64,000 bases of DNA, taken from assembly GCA_025594325.1 (NCBI GenBank), contig JANHCV010000010.1, forward strand, positions 558,001 through 622,000. The letters are read 5' to 3'. Below the pieces are notes generated by a model that made no database searches, was not told where the DNA came from, and saw nothing but the letters and a program-made list of their open reading frames with translations. This stretch comes from Blastocladiella emersonii ATCC 22665. Taxonomy: Eukaryota > Blastocladiomycota > Blastocladiomycetes > Blastocladiales > Blastocladiaceae. The first letter of the stretch is position 1. The number at the start of each line of letters is the position of its first letter. A program made the translations under genes and the position numbers. Below are positions 46,279-57,271 of this stretch, piece after piece.

Positions 46279-48111
46279 ATGTATCGCTTGATCCGCCTCG
46301 CTACTCCGTGCATCGCCGCTGGCGCAAGGACAGTGTCCCCGACGGCGGCGGGTGCCGTGCGGCCCATGTCCGCCGCCGCCAACATGCTGTCCGAGCGCAC
46401 CCCGCTGCGCCGCAGCAACAACAACCGTACCGGTGGCGCCTCGATTGATCTGCACGGCGGGAATTCGCGCAAGCCCGGCTCGTCGTCGCGTAGTCCTCAC
46501 TCCTCCTCCGGCCCGCGCGGCGGTGGCGCGCCCACCCGCCCCTCGACCCGCGGCCCACCAACCTCCTCCGGCCCACGCGCGCGCACGTCTCCCGGCTCCG
46601 GCTCCGGCTCGTCGAAGCGCCGCGCAGCCATCGACCTTCTCGCAAAACGCCCCGCGCGGTCGCAGTTCCAGCTGCTGGACCCGCCGAGTTCCCCTGCGAC
46701 GGACGCGCGCGGCGCGGCGATCGTGGGCGGGACCACGAAATTCGAGGACCTCGGGCTCGACGCGGACGTGACGCAGGCCATGGTCGACTCGATCAAGGCG
46801 AGTTTCGGCGCCGACGCGCCCAGCGTGCTGCGGCCGACCGAGATCCAGGCGCTGACGGCGCGCGAGCTGATTGCTTCCACCCAAGAGGGCGAGGGCGAGG
46901 GCGTGCGGGCGGTCCTGATGGCAGCCGAGACCGGGTCGGGCAAGACGCTGGCGTACCTCGCGCCCGTGTTCCACCGGATCCGCGCCGAGGAGGAGGCGTA
47001 CAAGGTCGACCTCGACGCGTACACGCGCGCGCTGGCCGACGCGCAGCAGGTGCGCGCCGACACCGAAGCCGCGAACGCGGAAGAGGGTGCCGAGCAGGAG
47101 TCGCTCCCGAAACTGCCCAAGAAACCCCTCCCGCTACGCCGCCCCGGGTACCCGCGCGCGGTCGTCCTGGTACCCTCGCACGAGCTGCTGATGCAGGTGG
47201 GCGCCGTCGCGAAAGCCATGTCGCACACGGCGCGCGCGCGCGTCGTTGCCGTGTCGACGTCGACATCCGACGACCACGTCAAGCGCGTGCTCGCGGACCC
47301 CGTCGATATCCTGGTGACCACGCCCGGCACGCTGCGCCAGTTCCTCGCCAAGGACACGGTGCGGCTCGCCGAGGCCCGCACCGTCGTCTACGACGAGGCC
47401 GATTTCATCTTCGACCAGGGGTTCGCCGAGGAGGCGACGGCGGTCCTCAAGCAGATCCGCGCCATCGTCGCGACGCGGTCGGATAACAAGATGACGGCCA
47501 ACTTCGTGTTCGTGACGGCGACGCTCCCGAAATCGCTCAACGCGGTCCTCGAGTCGACCTTCGCGCCCGCCCAGCGGCGCACCGTGGCGTCGTCGGCGCT
47601 GCACCGCCCGCTGACGCGGTGCACGCAGCGGTTCGTCGACGTCGCGCGGCAGTTCCAGGGCAACAAGTCGGCCGCGCTCGCCGACGTCCTACACCGCCTG
47701 CACGCCGCGGACACGGGCGCGACGCTCGTCTTCGCCAACACGCGGCAGGGCGTCGACGCCGTGTACAGCTACCTCGCCGAGACCCGCGGCCTGCCCAACG
47801 TGCTCCGCCTGTCGAAGCGCCAGACGCTCGAGGAGCGCGCGCATACCTGGCACGCGTTCCGCACCGTGCCCGGGTCGATCCTCGTGGCGACGGACGTCGC
47901 GGCGCGCGGGCTCGATACCACGCACGTCTCGCTCGTCGTCAACTACGACTTCCCGGTGTCCGCGCTCGAGTACCTGCACCGCATCGGGCGCACGGCGCGC
48001 GCCGGGCGGACTGGGTGCGCCGTCTCGCTCGTCACGAAGCGGTCGCGCGACCTCGTTCTCGCGATCCAGCAGCGGCTGCGGATGCGCGCCGGGATGGGGG
48101 TCCTGCACTGA
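46279..48111 (+). CDS. MRH4: Mitochondrial DEAD-box RNA helicase, Mrh4-like
   Basis: Single exon, 610 residues from MYRLIRLATPCIAAGARTV, a good mitochondrial leader. Residues 50-115 are a low-complexity Ser/Gly/Pro/Arg linker. Helicase motifs are visible in order: RPTEIQALT (Q-like), AAETGSGKT (I), VLVPSHELL (Ia), TTPGTL (Ib), YDEADF (II), TATLP (III), FANTR (IV), VATDVAARGLD (V), HRIGRTARAG (VI). An insert of about 60 charged residues follows motif I. Mrh4 acts in assembly of the mitochondrial large ribosomal subunit. The ortholog call is by leader, insert and overall pattern. ATG 46279 was chosen over 46210 because it starts the leader. Confidence 0.85.
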   Translation: MYRLIRLATPCIAAGARTVSPTAAGAVRPMSAAANMLSERTPLRRSNNNRTGGASIDLHGGNSRKPGSSSRSPHSSSGPRGGGAPTRPSTRGPPTSSGPRARTSPGSGSGSSKRRAAIDLLAKRPARSQFQLLDPPSSPATDARGAAIVGGTTKFEDLGLDADVTQAMVDSIKASFGADAPSVLRPTEIQALTARELIASTQEGEGEGVRAVLMAAETGSGKTLAYLAPVFHRIRAEEEAYKVDLDAYTRALADAQQVRADTEAANAEEGAEQESLPKLPKKPLPLRRPGYPRAVVLVPSHELLMQVGAVAKAMSHTARARVVAVSTSTSDDHVKRVLADPVDILVTTPGTLRQFLAKDTVRLAEARTVVYDEADFIFDQGFAEEATAVLKQIRAIVATRSDNKMTANFVFVTATLPKSLNAVLESTFAPAQRRTVASSALHRPLTRCTQRFVDVARQFQGNKSAALADVLHRLHAADTGATLVFANTRQGVDAVYSYLAETRGLPNVLRLSKRQTLEERAHTWHAFRTVPGSILVATDVAARGLDTTHVSLVVNYDFPVSALEYLHRIGRTARAGRTGCAVSLVTKRSRDLVLAIQQRLRMRAGMGVLH

Positions 48112-48186
48112 TCAAGTTAATGTATACGATCTGTGGTTGACAAAAACGAAAAGAGACTGTGAACTTGACATCCTCTCATACTACTC

Positions 48187-50369
48187 CTACTCGCGCTCGC
48201 GCTCGCGCTCGCGCTCACCCTCCCCGCCACCGCCGCCATGGCCGCCGCCGACCCACGCCGCGGTGCTCTCCCACAGCGCGTCCATGGTGAGCCACAGCGA
48301 CGTGCTGAGCCGGCCGCCCACGCCGTGTCCGTGTCCGTGCTCCAGCGTCGTGAGCGACGACACGCTCGTGTGGCGGCTGCGCACCGACACGGCCCCCGCG
48401 CCCGTCGTGGTGAACCCGGACGACGCCGTGGTCGGTCGCGTCGAGTGCGTCGGCGTCGGCGTCGGCGTCGGCGCGAACGTGACGCCGTGCGCCGCGTAGA
48501 TGGACGGCGGGTACGGCGCCGCCATCGTGACGGGCCGCGGGCGCGAGCCGGGACGGGCGCCGGGACGTTGCTGGGCCGCCCACACGGCCGTGACGCGCTG
48601 GTGGTGATGAGTCGCGATCACGACAGCCGCGGTCGCGCCCGCAGACTTGGCCCGCGCGCGGTGCCCGTTGCGCCGCCCCGCGGGCCCTTCGAGCGACGCG
48701 GGCGCGGACACGGATGCGCGGCGCGGCGCGGCGGCGGCCAGGCTCGAGGAGGTATTGGATGACTCGGACGACGACGGGCGCGAGGAGGTCGGCGGCGACG
48801 CGGCGGGCGAGAACCACTCGGACCCGTCGTCCTCGTCGTGGTCGTGCTCGACGGTGACACTGCGGATCGAGGACGTCGACGCGGGCGGCGGCGCGCAGTC
48901 GAGGAGCGCGGCGCGAGATGGCCACGGGGTCTCACCGAGCAGCGCGTGGTCGCGGCGGTCGAGCTCGGCGCGCGACATGAGCGGCGTAGGTGGCGGCATC
49001 GGGCCGGCCTGCGAGTTGGGGGCGGCGGGGAACACGTCCGTGGACTCGGTGACGACGGTGACGGCGACGCGGCGCAGCGAGATGCGGTGCTGGAGGGGCG
49101 GTGGGTGCGGGTTTGGGTCCGGGGAGTCCGCGAGCGCGGCCCACGACGCCGACGGGTGCGGCTGGACGAGATCCATGCCGCTCGGCGGGAGGACCGAGGA
49201 CCACCGCGACAGGCCGCCGGACGACGTGGCCGTTGCGGGCGTCACGGTGCGCTCGCCGTCGCTCCCACGCGAGGACGAGGCGGGGGTCGAGGCGGCCTTG
49301 GACTTGACGGCGAGCATCGACACCGAGACGGCGGCGGCGGCGGCGGCGGCCGCGGCGGCGTTGTCCTTGGTATCGGGACCGGGCGCGACAACCTCCTCCT
49401 CGGCGACGGGCGCGAGCGTGGTCTCGGACCCGCTCCCCATCCCCGGCGCCGCGCGGTACATGGACGGCGGCGGCGGCGGGAAGACGGCGCGCGGGACCCC
49501 GTTGCTCGAGAACGCGGGCGGGTGCGAGTGCGTCGCCGGATCGTCGTCGCCCCCGCCGTCACTCTCATCGACGACAACAACCGTCGCTGCACCGGGCGGC
49601 TGCCGCGGCGTCTCGTGCAGCAGGCCGTGGTCGGGCCTGGCCGCACGGTGCAGCCGGCGCCGTCGACTGGCCACGAACGCGGCCACGGCCATGAGCGCGA
49701 CGGGGGCCGCGACGATGGCGGCAATGGCCGCGGTCGCGAGCCCCGCGCGGCCGGGCGTGCCGGGGGTCGCGACGTCGGCGGCGGGCGGGAGCGGGAGCGA
49801 GGCGGACGTGCTGGTGGTCTCGGACCCGCCACCGCCGCCAGCAACAGCGACAGCCGGCGGTGGGGGCGTGGCCACGTCCCCCCCTCCCCCGTTCCGCACA
49901 GCCGCCTCTTCGCCATCTGGCGCGCTCGCGGCCGCCGCGGCGCGCGGCCCCGCGCCCTGGGTCGGCGGCGGCGCGTGCGGGTCCCACGGGTACGTGACGC
50001 CGACGTCCTTGCAGGTGCCCGCGGTGCGCCACTCGCGCCAGTCGCCCTGGGTCGCGTCGCAGTAGTAGGCGAAGGCGGCGGCGCGCACCACCTCGGTCCC
50101 GTTCGGCAGCAGGTACCGGCCCTGCGCGTCGGGCGAGGGGCCGCATGCGCCGTCGGCCGAGCAGCACTACGGATAGGGTTGGTGGTGTATGTGAGCGGTG
50201 CGCGAGCGAGCGGGCAGGCGGAAGTGTGTACCTGGCCGAGCATGCACGTCTGCATCGGTGCCATTGCGCCACACCGGCCGGGCGCCGCGGGCTCGCCGAC
50301 GGCCAGGTTGGGCGGCGGCAGCCCGTTGGCGCTGCACGAGAAGAGGTCGAAGGCCGCCGTCGAGGACAT
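48187..50369 (-). CDS. Single-pass membrane protein with hevein-like ectodomain (paralog 1)
   Basis: Exons 50369-50232 and 50166-48187 (65-nt intron) give 705 residues. Splicing joins CGAMAPMQTCMLGQ to CCSADGACGPSPDA...YYC, giving the CG..C..CCS..G.CG..YC spacing of hevein-type chitin-binding domains (CBM18). A GDWREWRTAGTCKDVG segment, a Pro/Ala/Gly stalk and a transmembrane helix (ATAAIAAIVAAPVALMAVAAFVA) followed by RRRR come next. The long cytosolic tail is Ser/Pro/Ala-rich without a clear domain and ends in an Arg-Glu repeat. No N-terminal signal peptide is visible, so membrane insertion would rely on the internal helix. It lies in tandem with a paralog at 50957. Confidence 0.78.
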
Positions 50370-50956
50370 GGACTCGGGCGTGGTGATGGTGGTGGTCTGC
50401 GTCTGCGCGCACGGCGCCGGCCCTGGTCGGTGGTCGATACGTCGCAGTCGCGGCTCGACACGTCGCAGGTCAGGTCAGGTCGGCAGCGCGCCGTCGTCGT
50501 AGGAGCGGGAGCGGAAGGCATCCGCAGCTGCGCGCGCCCGTCTTATCCGCCACGAGCGGGGCAGGTGCGGGTCGGGCGAGGGCGAGGGCAGCAGCTCGGG
50601 ATCTAGCGGGGGCAGGTCGTCGTCGAGGGACTGAGGGCGGCCGGCTTGGATCCAAGCGGGATGACGAGGGGGAGGATCACCGTGGCCATCAAGCTCCACT
50701 CGCTTCCGCCGCGCCGCGCCTCCCCGGTCGCTTGCCTCACGCGGTGACTCCAAGTCGTCCGTCCGCGCGGCGTGGGCGCGGCCGCGAGTCGAGGGATGCG
50801 TGAATTCCTTCGCCTGCCGCCCCGAAGCGGGGCGCCACGAGACGCGACGCAGGGCACGCGGGCGAAGGCGGGCGAGTGGATCACACGTCTGATCAGGAGA
50901 ACAACCACTGGCGGACACACACACACAAACGATGTATAGAGAGACGCGGCGTCATG
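50370..50956. other. Intergenic between tandem membrane-protein genes, no gene seen
   Basis: GC-rich upstream region of the gene at 50369 and end of its paralog. A CA repeat lies near 50918-50930. Open frames here are on the coding-shadow strand and lack support. Confidence 0.5.
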
Positions 50957-52553
50957 TCATCCCCGCTGTTGCCGCCGCGACAGACTCGCGCTGCGGCGGA
51001 CGCGGACCACGACGTCTTCTCCTTGCGCTGTTTCGGCGGCAGCAGCAGCTCGCGGTTGCCGGTCCGCGTCCTCGCCAACGGCCACCTCCGCGGCGCCGTG
51101 GTCGCGCGCGAGCGACACGTAGTACTCGTCCTCGGACACCATGGGCTCAAACTCGCCCTCCGCCGCTACCACAACGGGCACCGCCTCGGCGTCTGGCGGC
51201 GCCGGCACCCCGCCGTCGCGCTGGAGCAGGTCGGCCTCGAGCGCCCACAGCGGCGCGTCGGCGGGCTCTGGCGCGAGAATGCACAGCGGGAACACGCCCT
51301 CTTTCCCGTCGCCCACCATCCGACCGAGCCCCCACCCGTCGCTGTACACGAGCGTCACCTCGACCGCGTCGCCGACGCGCACCGACAGCTCGTCGTCGGC
51401 GAGGCCCGGGAACGGCTGCCGGCAGGTACGCGGGCCGGGGATGTACGGGTGCGCGGCCCACGCGCGCGCGAAGCGGTGCAGGCCCGGCGCGGGCCAGCCG
51501 GTTGGGTCCGTCGGGATCGGCGTGGGTGCGAGGAACGGGACGGAGAGCGGCGCGGGGGTGGGCGCGGGGGCGAACGGCTGCGGCGACGTCTTGAGCGCTG
51601 CTGGCGCCAGCAGCACAGGCGCCGCTGCACTCGAGGTTGTTGCCGACGACGCGAGGTGCGCGTAGCTCGCCGCGACCCCGTCCACCGCCCCTCGCGCTGC
51701 GCCACCACCACCGCCTCCCGCGGGCGTGCCCGGGGGTGGCGGCGGCTGCGTGAACCGGAACTGCTGCGCGGGCGCCTGCGCCGGCGCCGGCGCGGGTGCG
51801 ACATCCACGACGATATCCGCCGCCCCATTGCGATCCGCCGACTGCGGCGGGCTCGTGGACGGCGGCGACGGCGGGTGCCACGGGTTGTGGGTGACGGCGA
51901 CGACCGATACGGGTTTGGCGTCGATCTCGCGGATCCGCTGGGCGCGCGCGCGGCGCACGAGGACCAGCGCGACGGCGGCCAGTACCGCGACGCACGCGGC
52001 GGCGATCCCGGCGATCGCGGGGACGCCGAGGCCCGAGTCCGTCACGGCAGCGGCCGCGGCCGCGGTAGCAGCGTCGGATGGGGTGTTGGGCAGCGTCGCG
52101 GGCTGCTGCTCGGCGAGCGAGGCCGTCGGGACCGGCGGGACCGCGGTCGTCGCCGCGCCGCCGCCGTTGACGGCCGGGTACTTGATTCCGATCTTAGCGC
52201 ACGTCCCAGCGTCGGACCACGCGCGCCAGTCGCCCTGGGCGCCGCCCGCGCAGTACTCGGCCTGGGCCTCGGCGCGCGACACGACCACGCCCTGCACGCG
52301 GAACTGCCCGTCGGGGTCGGCGAACGGGCCGCAGAAGCCGAACTGCGAGCAGCACTAGACGGTAACGGGAGGGCAATCAGCGGAACTGTTGAGGGACCGG
52401 CAGAGCGAATGACTGTACCTGGCCGACGAGACAGGTGCTGAGGCGGTTGAGCGCGCCGCACACGGGCCGCCCAGTGTCCGCGTTGCGGATCATGTTGCCC
52501 GGCTGCGGCAGGCCCGCCGCGTTGCACCGGAGTTCAGGGGCCGACGAGGACAT
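50957..52553 (-). CDS. Single-pass membrane protein, hevein-like ectodomain plus cytosolic SH3 (paralog 2)
   Basis: Exons 52553-52419 and 52354-50957 (64-nt intron at the same position as in paralog 1) give 510 residues. The ectodomain reads VCGALNRLSTCLVGQ|CCSQFGFCGPF...EYC and then GDWRAWSDAGTCAKIG. The transmembrane helix is AIAGIAAACVAVLAAVALVLV followed by RRARAQR. After a Pro-rich linker a cytosolic SH3 domain is present (DDELSVRVGDAVEVTLVYSDGWGLGRMV...EGVFPLCIL). A wall-binding ectodomain coupled to an SH3 adaptor suggests a cell-wall sensor or cortex organiser. That role is an inference. Confidence 0.82.
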
Positions 52554-52919
52554 GGCTGCTTGTTGAGATGGAGAGGGGGAGGGGTATGGCAAAGCCGGGG
52601 TATGTCTATAGCGAGCGCCGATCGACGGCGACGTCGCGGCCGCGGTGGTGCGTGGTGGTGGTGCTGTGCGCAAGTAGTTGCAGGGAGCGCTGCGCTGGCT
52701 GCGCCTCGCTTCGTGGTTGGCGTAGTAGAAGCAGCGCAATCGAGTCGTCGAGGGGAGAGAGAGAGAGAGTCGAAGGGGACGACAGTCGTCGACGGCAGCG
52801 AACGAGAAGCCGAAACGGGGGCGCCGCCGAGTGGCGCAAAGCGTGCAAGTCAGCGCCCGACAACCCGACCCTGCCCTTCCAACCCTACCTGTCCCCAACG
52901 CGGTCGATCCGCCGTATAT

Positions 52920-53875
52920 TCAATCGCTCTCCTTCACCTTGAGCTCGGCCTTGCCGCCGTCCGGGTACAGGTCGAACCGGCGCTGCGTGGCCGTCGGCAC
53001 CTGCTCGCGGAACGCGCGCGTGACGGCGTAGTCGATCTCGTGCACCACCACCCCCTCCTTCTCATCCGCCGCCGCGACAACCTGACCGCGCGGGTCGACG
53101 ATCGCGCTGTGCCCCCACGCGACGTACCCGGCCGCCTCGTCGCGCGCGGGCGAGCACACGGCCACGTACACCTGGTTGTCGACGGCGCGCGCGCGCGCCA
53201 GCAGCTCCCAGTGCAGCGGGCCCGTCGTCATGTTGAACGCGCCCGGGTACACGAGCACGTCCGCTTGGCCCGCGCGGGCCATGGCGAGCGCGAGTTCTGG
53301 GAACCGGATGTCGTAGCAGATGCCCACCCCCAAACGGCCGTACGGCGTGGGGACCACGGTGATCTTGTCCCCCGGCGACAGGACTTTGGACTCCTGGAAC
53401 GTGATCTTGCCCGGCACGTCGATGTCGAACAGGTGCACCTTGCGGTGCACGTCGAGCAGCGTGCCCGAGGGGGACCACACCGTGCTCGTGTTGAAGTGCT
53501 TGCCGTCGCCCGCGGGGGAGCGTTCCGGGATCGACCCGCCGACGAGGTACACGCCAGCGTCGCGCGCGGTGGCCGAGAGGGACCGGCACGAGTCGCCGTC
53601 GGGCACGCCCTCGGCGTACGCGGCAAAGTGGTCGGTGCCGTACGGCGAGTTGAAGCACTCCTGTGGACGCGGGTCGTGTGCGTTCGTTAGAGTACGCCCT
53701 GCTCTGTGGTGAGCAGAAGCCGTACCGGAAGCACGACGACCTTGGCGCCGAGCGCCGCGGCCTCGAGCACCTTGGCGCGCGCGCGCTCGAGGTTGTGCGC
53801 CTTGTTGGCCGTCACCGCGAGCTGCACGAGCGCGAGCTTGAAGCGTTGCATGGTAGTGGTATCGTCGTTGTTCAT
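52920..53875 (-). CDS. NIT2: Nit2-type omega-amidase / carbon-nitrogen hydrolase
   Basis: Exons 53875-53726 and 53660-52920 (65-nt intron) give 296 residues. The nitrilase-superfamily triad is complete: Glu in [13 protein letters not shown] (created by the splice), Lys in [10 protein letters not shown], and Cys in [10 protein letters not shown]. The spacing and the PFNTSTVW-like segment ([14 protein letters not shown]) match Nit2 omega-amidase, which hydrolyses alpha-ketoglutaramate and alpha-ketosuccinamate. A GA dinucleotide repeat precedes the start (about 53881-53902). It is the last host gene before the second Harbinger insertion, whose left end lies about 130 bp upstream of the start. 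Confidence 0.9.
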
Positions 53876-54274
53876 GGGTGGGAGAGAGAGAGAGAGAGAG
53901 AGAGCCAATCGGTCGGTGCACGCCGACAAGAACAACGCGCGCTCGCGCGACTCACCCAGCCTCGTGATCTGATGCCAAGATGATACATTCTTAAATAGAT
54001 ATAAGGGCCCGTTTGGTTCCGGGGTGAATCAGGTGGATCAATCGATTTTACACGGTCCGGTGTTCACCCAGCTGAAACGTGGGATTTTCACCCCGTCGTG
54101 TTCATCGCGGCGTTTGGTTCAACCCCCGGGTGAGCTGAATGGAACCCTCGTCGCTGAATCGCCCGTCTGCTCGCCCCCGAAACCTTCAGGCTGTGCTCCC
54201 CGGCCTATATAAACGCCGTTTTCCTCCAAAGTAACTCGCTCTCTCTCCCCCGTCCTCCCTCAAAGCCGAAAAGA

Positions 54275-55404
54275 ATGGCTCCCCCGTCAAGCAAAAAGCG
54301 CGCTGGCCGTACGGCCATGTCCATCGAGGAGATCGTCAAGAACGTGCCCGAAATCCCGCCGCCGCCCGCCGATAGCGACGAGGATGCAGATGACGACGCT
54401 GCTGGGAGCGACGGCAACGCTGCTGTCACGCCGACCAACCCGCTGCCGCCCGTGACCATCGCCAAGCCAAGCAAGCGCAAGGCCAGTGGCAGCAAGGCCA
54501 GCAGCGGCAAGGCCAGCGGCGGCAAGGCCACCTTCTGCTCCGCGTCGACCAACTTCCTCCTCGACCACTTCTGCAACCTCGCTGACGACGGCGTGCTCGG
54601 CGACAGCAACACGCTCAAGGCCCAGCACCGTGTGTCGATTGCCCAGGCCCTGTCGGACGAGTTCAACATGCAGTTTACGGCGGAGCAGGTCAAGAACCGC
54701 GTGACATACGTACGCTTTGTCTTGCGGACACGCGTCAACCGTAGCGCTAACAACGTCAGCGTTCGGCTCCAGCTTCGCACTTGTTTTCGCGCCGTAAAAC
54801 GGCTTCTGTCGTACTCGGGCAACGGCTGCACCTGGAATGAGGGTGAGTGCACGGTCGACGTGCCAGAGGAGTTCTGGAACGATCTCTCGGTACGTTTGTT
54901 CAATATCGTTACGCGTCAACTCGCGGCGAGCTAACAGCGCCTGGCCTGCTTCAATTGTAGGCAGAGCTCAAGGAGGAGCTGACTGCGGGCTGCAAGCCCT
55001 TCCCGTACTACAAGAAGGCCAACATGCTGTGGGGCAGCTCGACCGCCACCGGCGAGTACTCGCACCTCAAGCAGGACGGCAAGGAGTCTGGTGACGTGGA
55101 AGGTGTCGATGGTCAAGACGACGCGGCCCCCGCCAGCAAGCGCAGCCGCACTTCGGACAGCAGCTCGCGTCGCCTCTCGGACTCGGAATTCCTCCTGGGC
55201 ATCAAGGAGGTGTTCCAGAGCGTCGCGACCGCCGACTCCAAGCCCGTCCTGACCGCCGCACTTGAATGGGTCCAGGACGCGTACAACGACAATGAAGAGT
55301 ACCAGATCGACGTCGCCACCCGCCTGACCGAGGATCAAGCGCTTCGCGTCATGGCCGTGTCCGAATCGAAGCGCAAGCGCATCCTCGAGATTTTCATTCA
55401 GTAG
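54275..55404 (+). CDS. Harbinger Myb/SANT-like DNA-binding protein, intact
   Basis: Exons 54275-54709, 54773-54889 and 54961-55404 (introns 63 and 71 nt; branch sites GCTAAC) give 331 residues. The N-terminal part is disordered with Asp-rich and Lys/Ser-rich stretches. The Myb/SANT-like domain runs from NFLLDHFCNLADDG through FTAEQVKNRVTY|LRTCFRAVKRLLSYSG to VPEEFWNDLS|AELKEEL. The C-terminal part is Ser/Asp-rich and ends KRKRILEIFIQ. In Harbinger systems this protein helps transposase enter the nucleus and bind the element ends. TATAAA-like CCTATATAAACG at about 54203 may be its core promoter. Confidence 0.85.
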
Positions 55405-55717
55405 CTCACTCGCACATGTCCCCCTCCCCTCGCGTTGCTTCCTGGCCTTGTTCTCGCCCATTTGTGTCCAATACATCTGGCTTTGTGTCCATCGTATCTT
55501 CAATCGTTACCCTTGGCTCGAAAATGACGCGACTCGTTGAGAAACGCGTGGTTCGCAAAGTGTCTCACACGTCACGTGATTGATCGACGCGTCTCCACCG
55601 ATGCGTTCTGACCTCAGCGACGCGTCAAATCATCTAGAATCGCTTATATAACATTATAGTACTTGACAAATCAGTATATTACAGCATGCATGCGGGTACA
55701 ACAATTATTTCGCGCCT

Positions 55718-56939
55718 TCAAAGACGGGTCCCACGAGCGGCCATGACGCGCCTGTACTCGGTCCAAAGAACATTTGCGATGCGGTTCCGAAGCGAGATAC
55801 CGCGCTGACGAGCTCCGTCCAGCGAGGCCTCGAGGACAGCGGCCTCGTCGTCCTCCTCGTTCTCGTCGTTCAGGGGCTCGCGCCCACGCACACGCGCCTC
55901 ACGCGCCGCGTCCCGCGCGCGCCGGAGCTCCGTCTCGGCGTCGCGAAAGAAGGCGTCGCCGCCTTGGTTCCACTTGTTGATCATGTTGTGCAGCGTGCAG
56001 AGCGCGTACACAAGCTTGACTTGAGTCTTGATTGGGTAGGCCGCGCCAATCGAGAGGACGCGGAACCGCTTCTTGAGCACGCCAAAGATACGCTCAACAG
56101 AGTTGCGGAGCGACGCGTGGCGCAGATTGAAAAGCTCTTCGCGGTTCTTAACTCTACGTACGTTGGTGAAGCGGATGAGATGGCGCCAACGTGATGGTCA
56201 TGGCAGTGAGAACGTACCCATCCTTGCCGCGGGCAAACTCGCGAAGATGATAGCGGGTACCGCGGAAGGGCACGATGATGGACGTGCGGTTTGCGTAGCC
56301 GCCGTCGGCGAGGTAGAAGCGGCCGGCGGGGATCTTGAACCCACGGGCGAAGGCGTCCAAGAGCACGCGCGAGTCATGCGCCTTGCCCTCCCACCCTGCA
56401 AGAACGTAGGTGAAGTTCAAGTCAAAGTCGCAGGCAGCGAGGACATTTGAGGAGATGGTCCCCTTGCGGTTTCGGAACGAGTCGTGAAGCTTAGTGGGCA
56501 CAACAAACGGGATGTGCGTTCCGTCAAGCGCGCCGACCGCGTTCTGGAACGGAGCGTATTTCGGGTCGTGGGCGATGCGCTCATGCACGGGCGTAGAATC
56601 GGACGGCTGGACAATGAACTCGGGCATCAGGCGGTACAGAGCGTCGAGCACTTGCTTCAGAACCCTGGACGCGGTCTCGCCAGAGATTTGGAACCGCTCC
56701 CTGAGGTTGCGGTTGGTGCTGCCCTCGCCGGCCATGACAAGAAAAACCATGAAGCGCGCCTCGACGGACAGCTCGCGGCCGTCGGCGAGAAGGCCACGGT
56801 CGCGGAACAGGCGGCAGATGGCCTTGAAGGTCTTGCGGGGCATACGGGCGATTTCCGAAAAACGCGTTTCGCTGTTGCACGTCAGCAGCTCTTGAACCCA
56901 CGACTCGCCGGAAGCGTGGACGTGCGGATAGGCTCCCAC
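55718..56939 (-). CDS. Harbinger transposase, full-length element copy
   Basis: Exons 56939-56218 and 56153-55718 are separated by a 64-nt intron (56154-56217). The protein is identical to that of the copy at 1477-2698, with catalytic acids in GALDGTHIPF, LADGGYAN and SVERIFGVL. The same start ambiguity applies: the frame opens with GTG at 56939, and an upstream ATG in another frame (MGKGYNRKLRG, about 57034) may belong to a first exon. With the intact partner gene in the same element, this copy is likely autonomous. Confidence 0.9.
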
Positions 56940-57271
56940 GAGCGGCGCTCGTTGCGAGCAGCGAGACGTCGCAGGAGAGCGAGGGCGGCTGTGAGCATTA
57001 GGCCGCGCAGCTTGCGGTTGTATCCCTTGCCCATGTTGTCTGAGGGCTCGAGAACACGATGCGTGAGGTTAGGTGTTGATTCGTTGCAATAAGCGCGGCT
57101 GCAAAGAGGTGGGAAAGATTTTATTGCGGGGGGGGGGGGGGGGGGGGCGTTCATCCAGCGGGGCGTTTGGTTCGCACGGCCGCTGAGATGAACGGGGGTG
57201 AGGTGAAACGTGGCAACTTTTTCAGCTGATCCACCTGATCTGAACCAAACGGGCCCTAACTCTGCCGTGGC

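Larger units (their letters stand above)
54005..57256. mobile_element. PIF/Harbinger DNA transposon, full-length copy
   Basis: The ends are the inverted GGGCCCGTTTGGTTC sequences, and TAA flanks both sides (54002-54004 and 57257-57259) as an exact target duplication, typical for this superfamily (TWA). It encodes two convergent genes: a Myb/SANT-like protein (plus strand) and a DDE transposase (minus strand). It is inverted relative to the copy at 1162-3610 and includes the 800 bp missing there. Near-identity of the shared parts implies recent activity. A G tract of about 20 (57127-57146) mirrors the C tract of the first copy. Confidence 0.93.

Noticed and set aside
50876-52441. 521-codon plus-strand frame, and a similar 576-codon minus-strand frame at 61663-63393.
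   Set aside because: Both are low-complexity Arg-rich shadows of the membrane SH3 protein genes.
1162-57256. The two inverted Harbinger copies could form a composite transposon carrying the virus and LRR cluster.
   Set aside because: Each copy has its own complete terminal repeats, the right copy has a private TAA target duplication, and they are about 50 kb apart with many ordinary host genes between.
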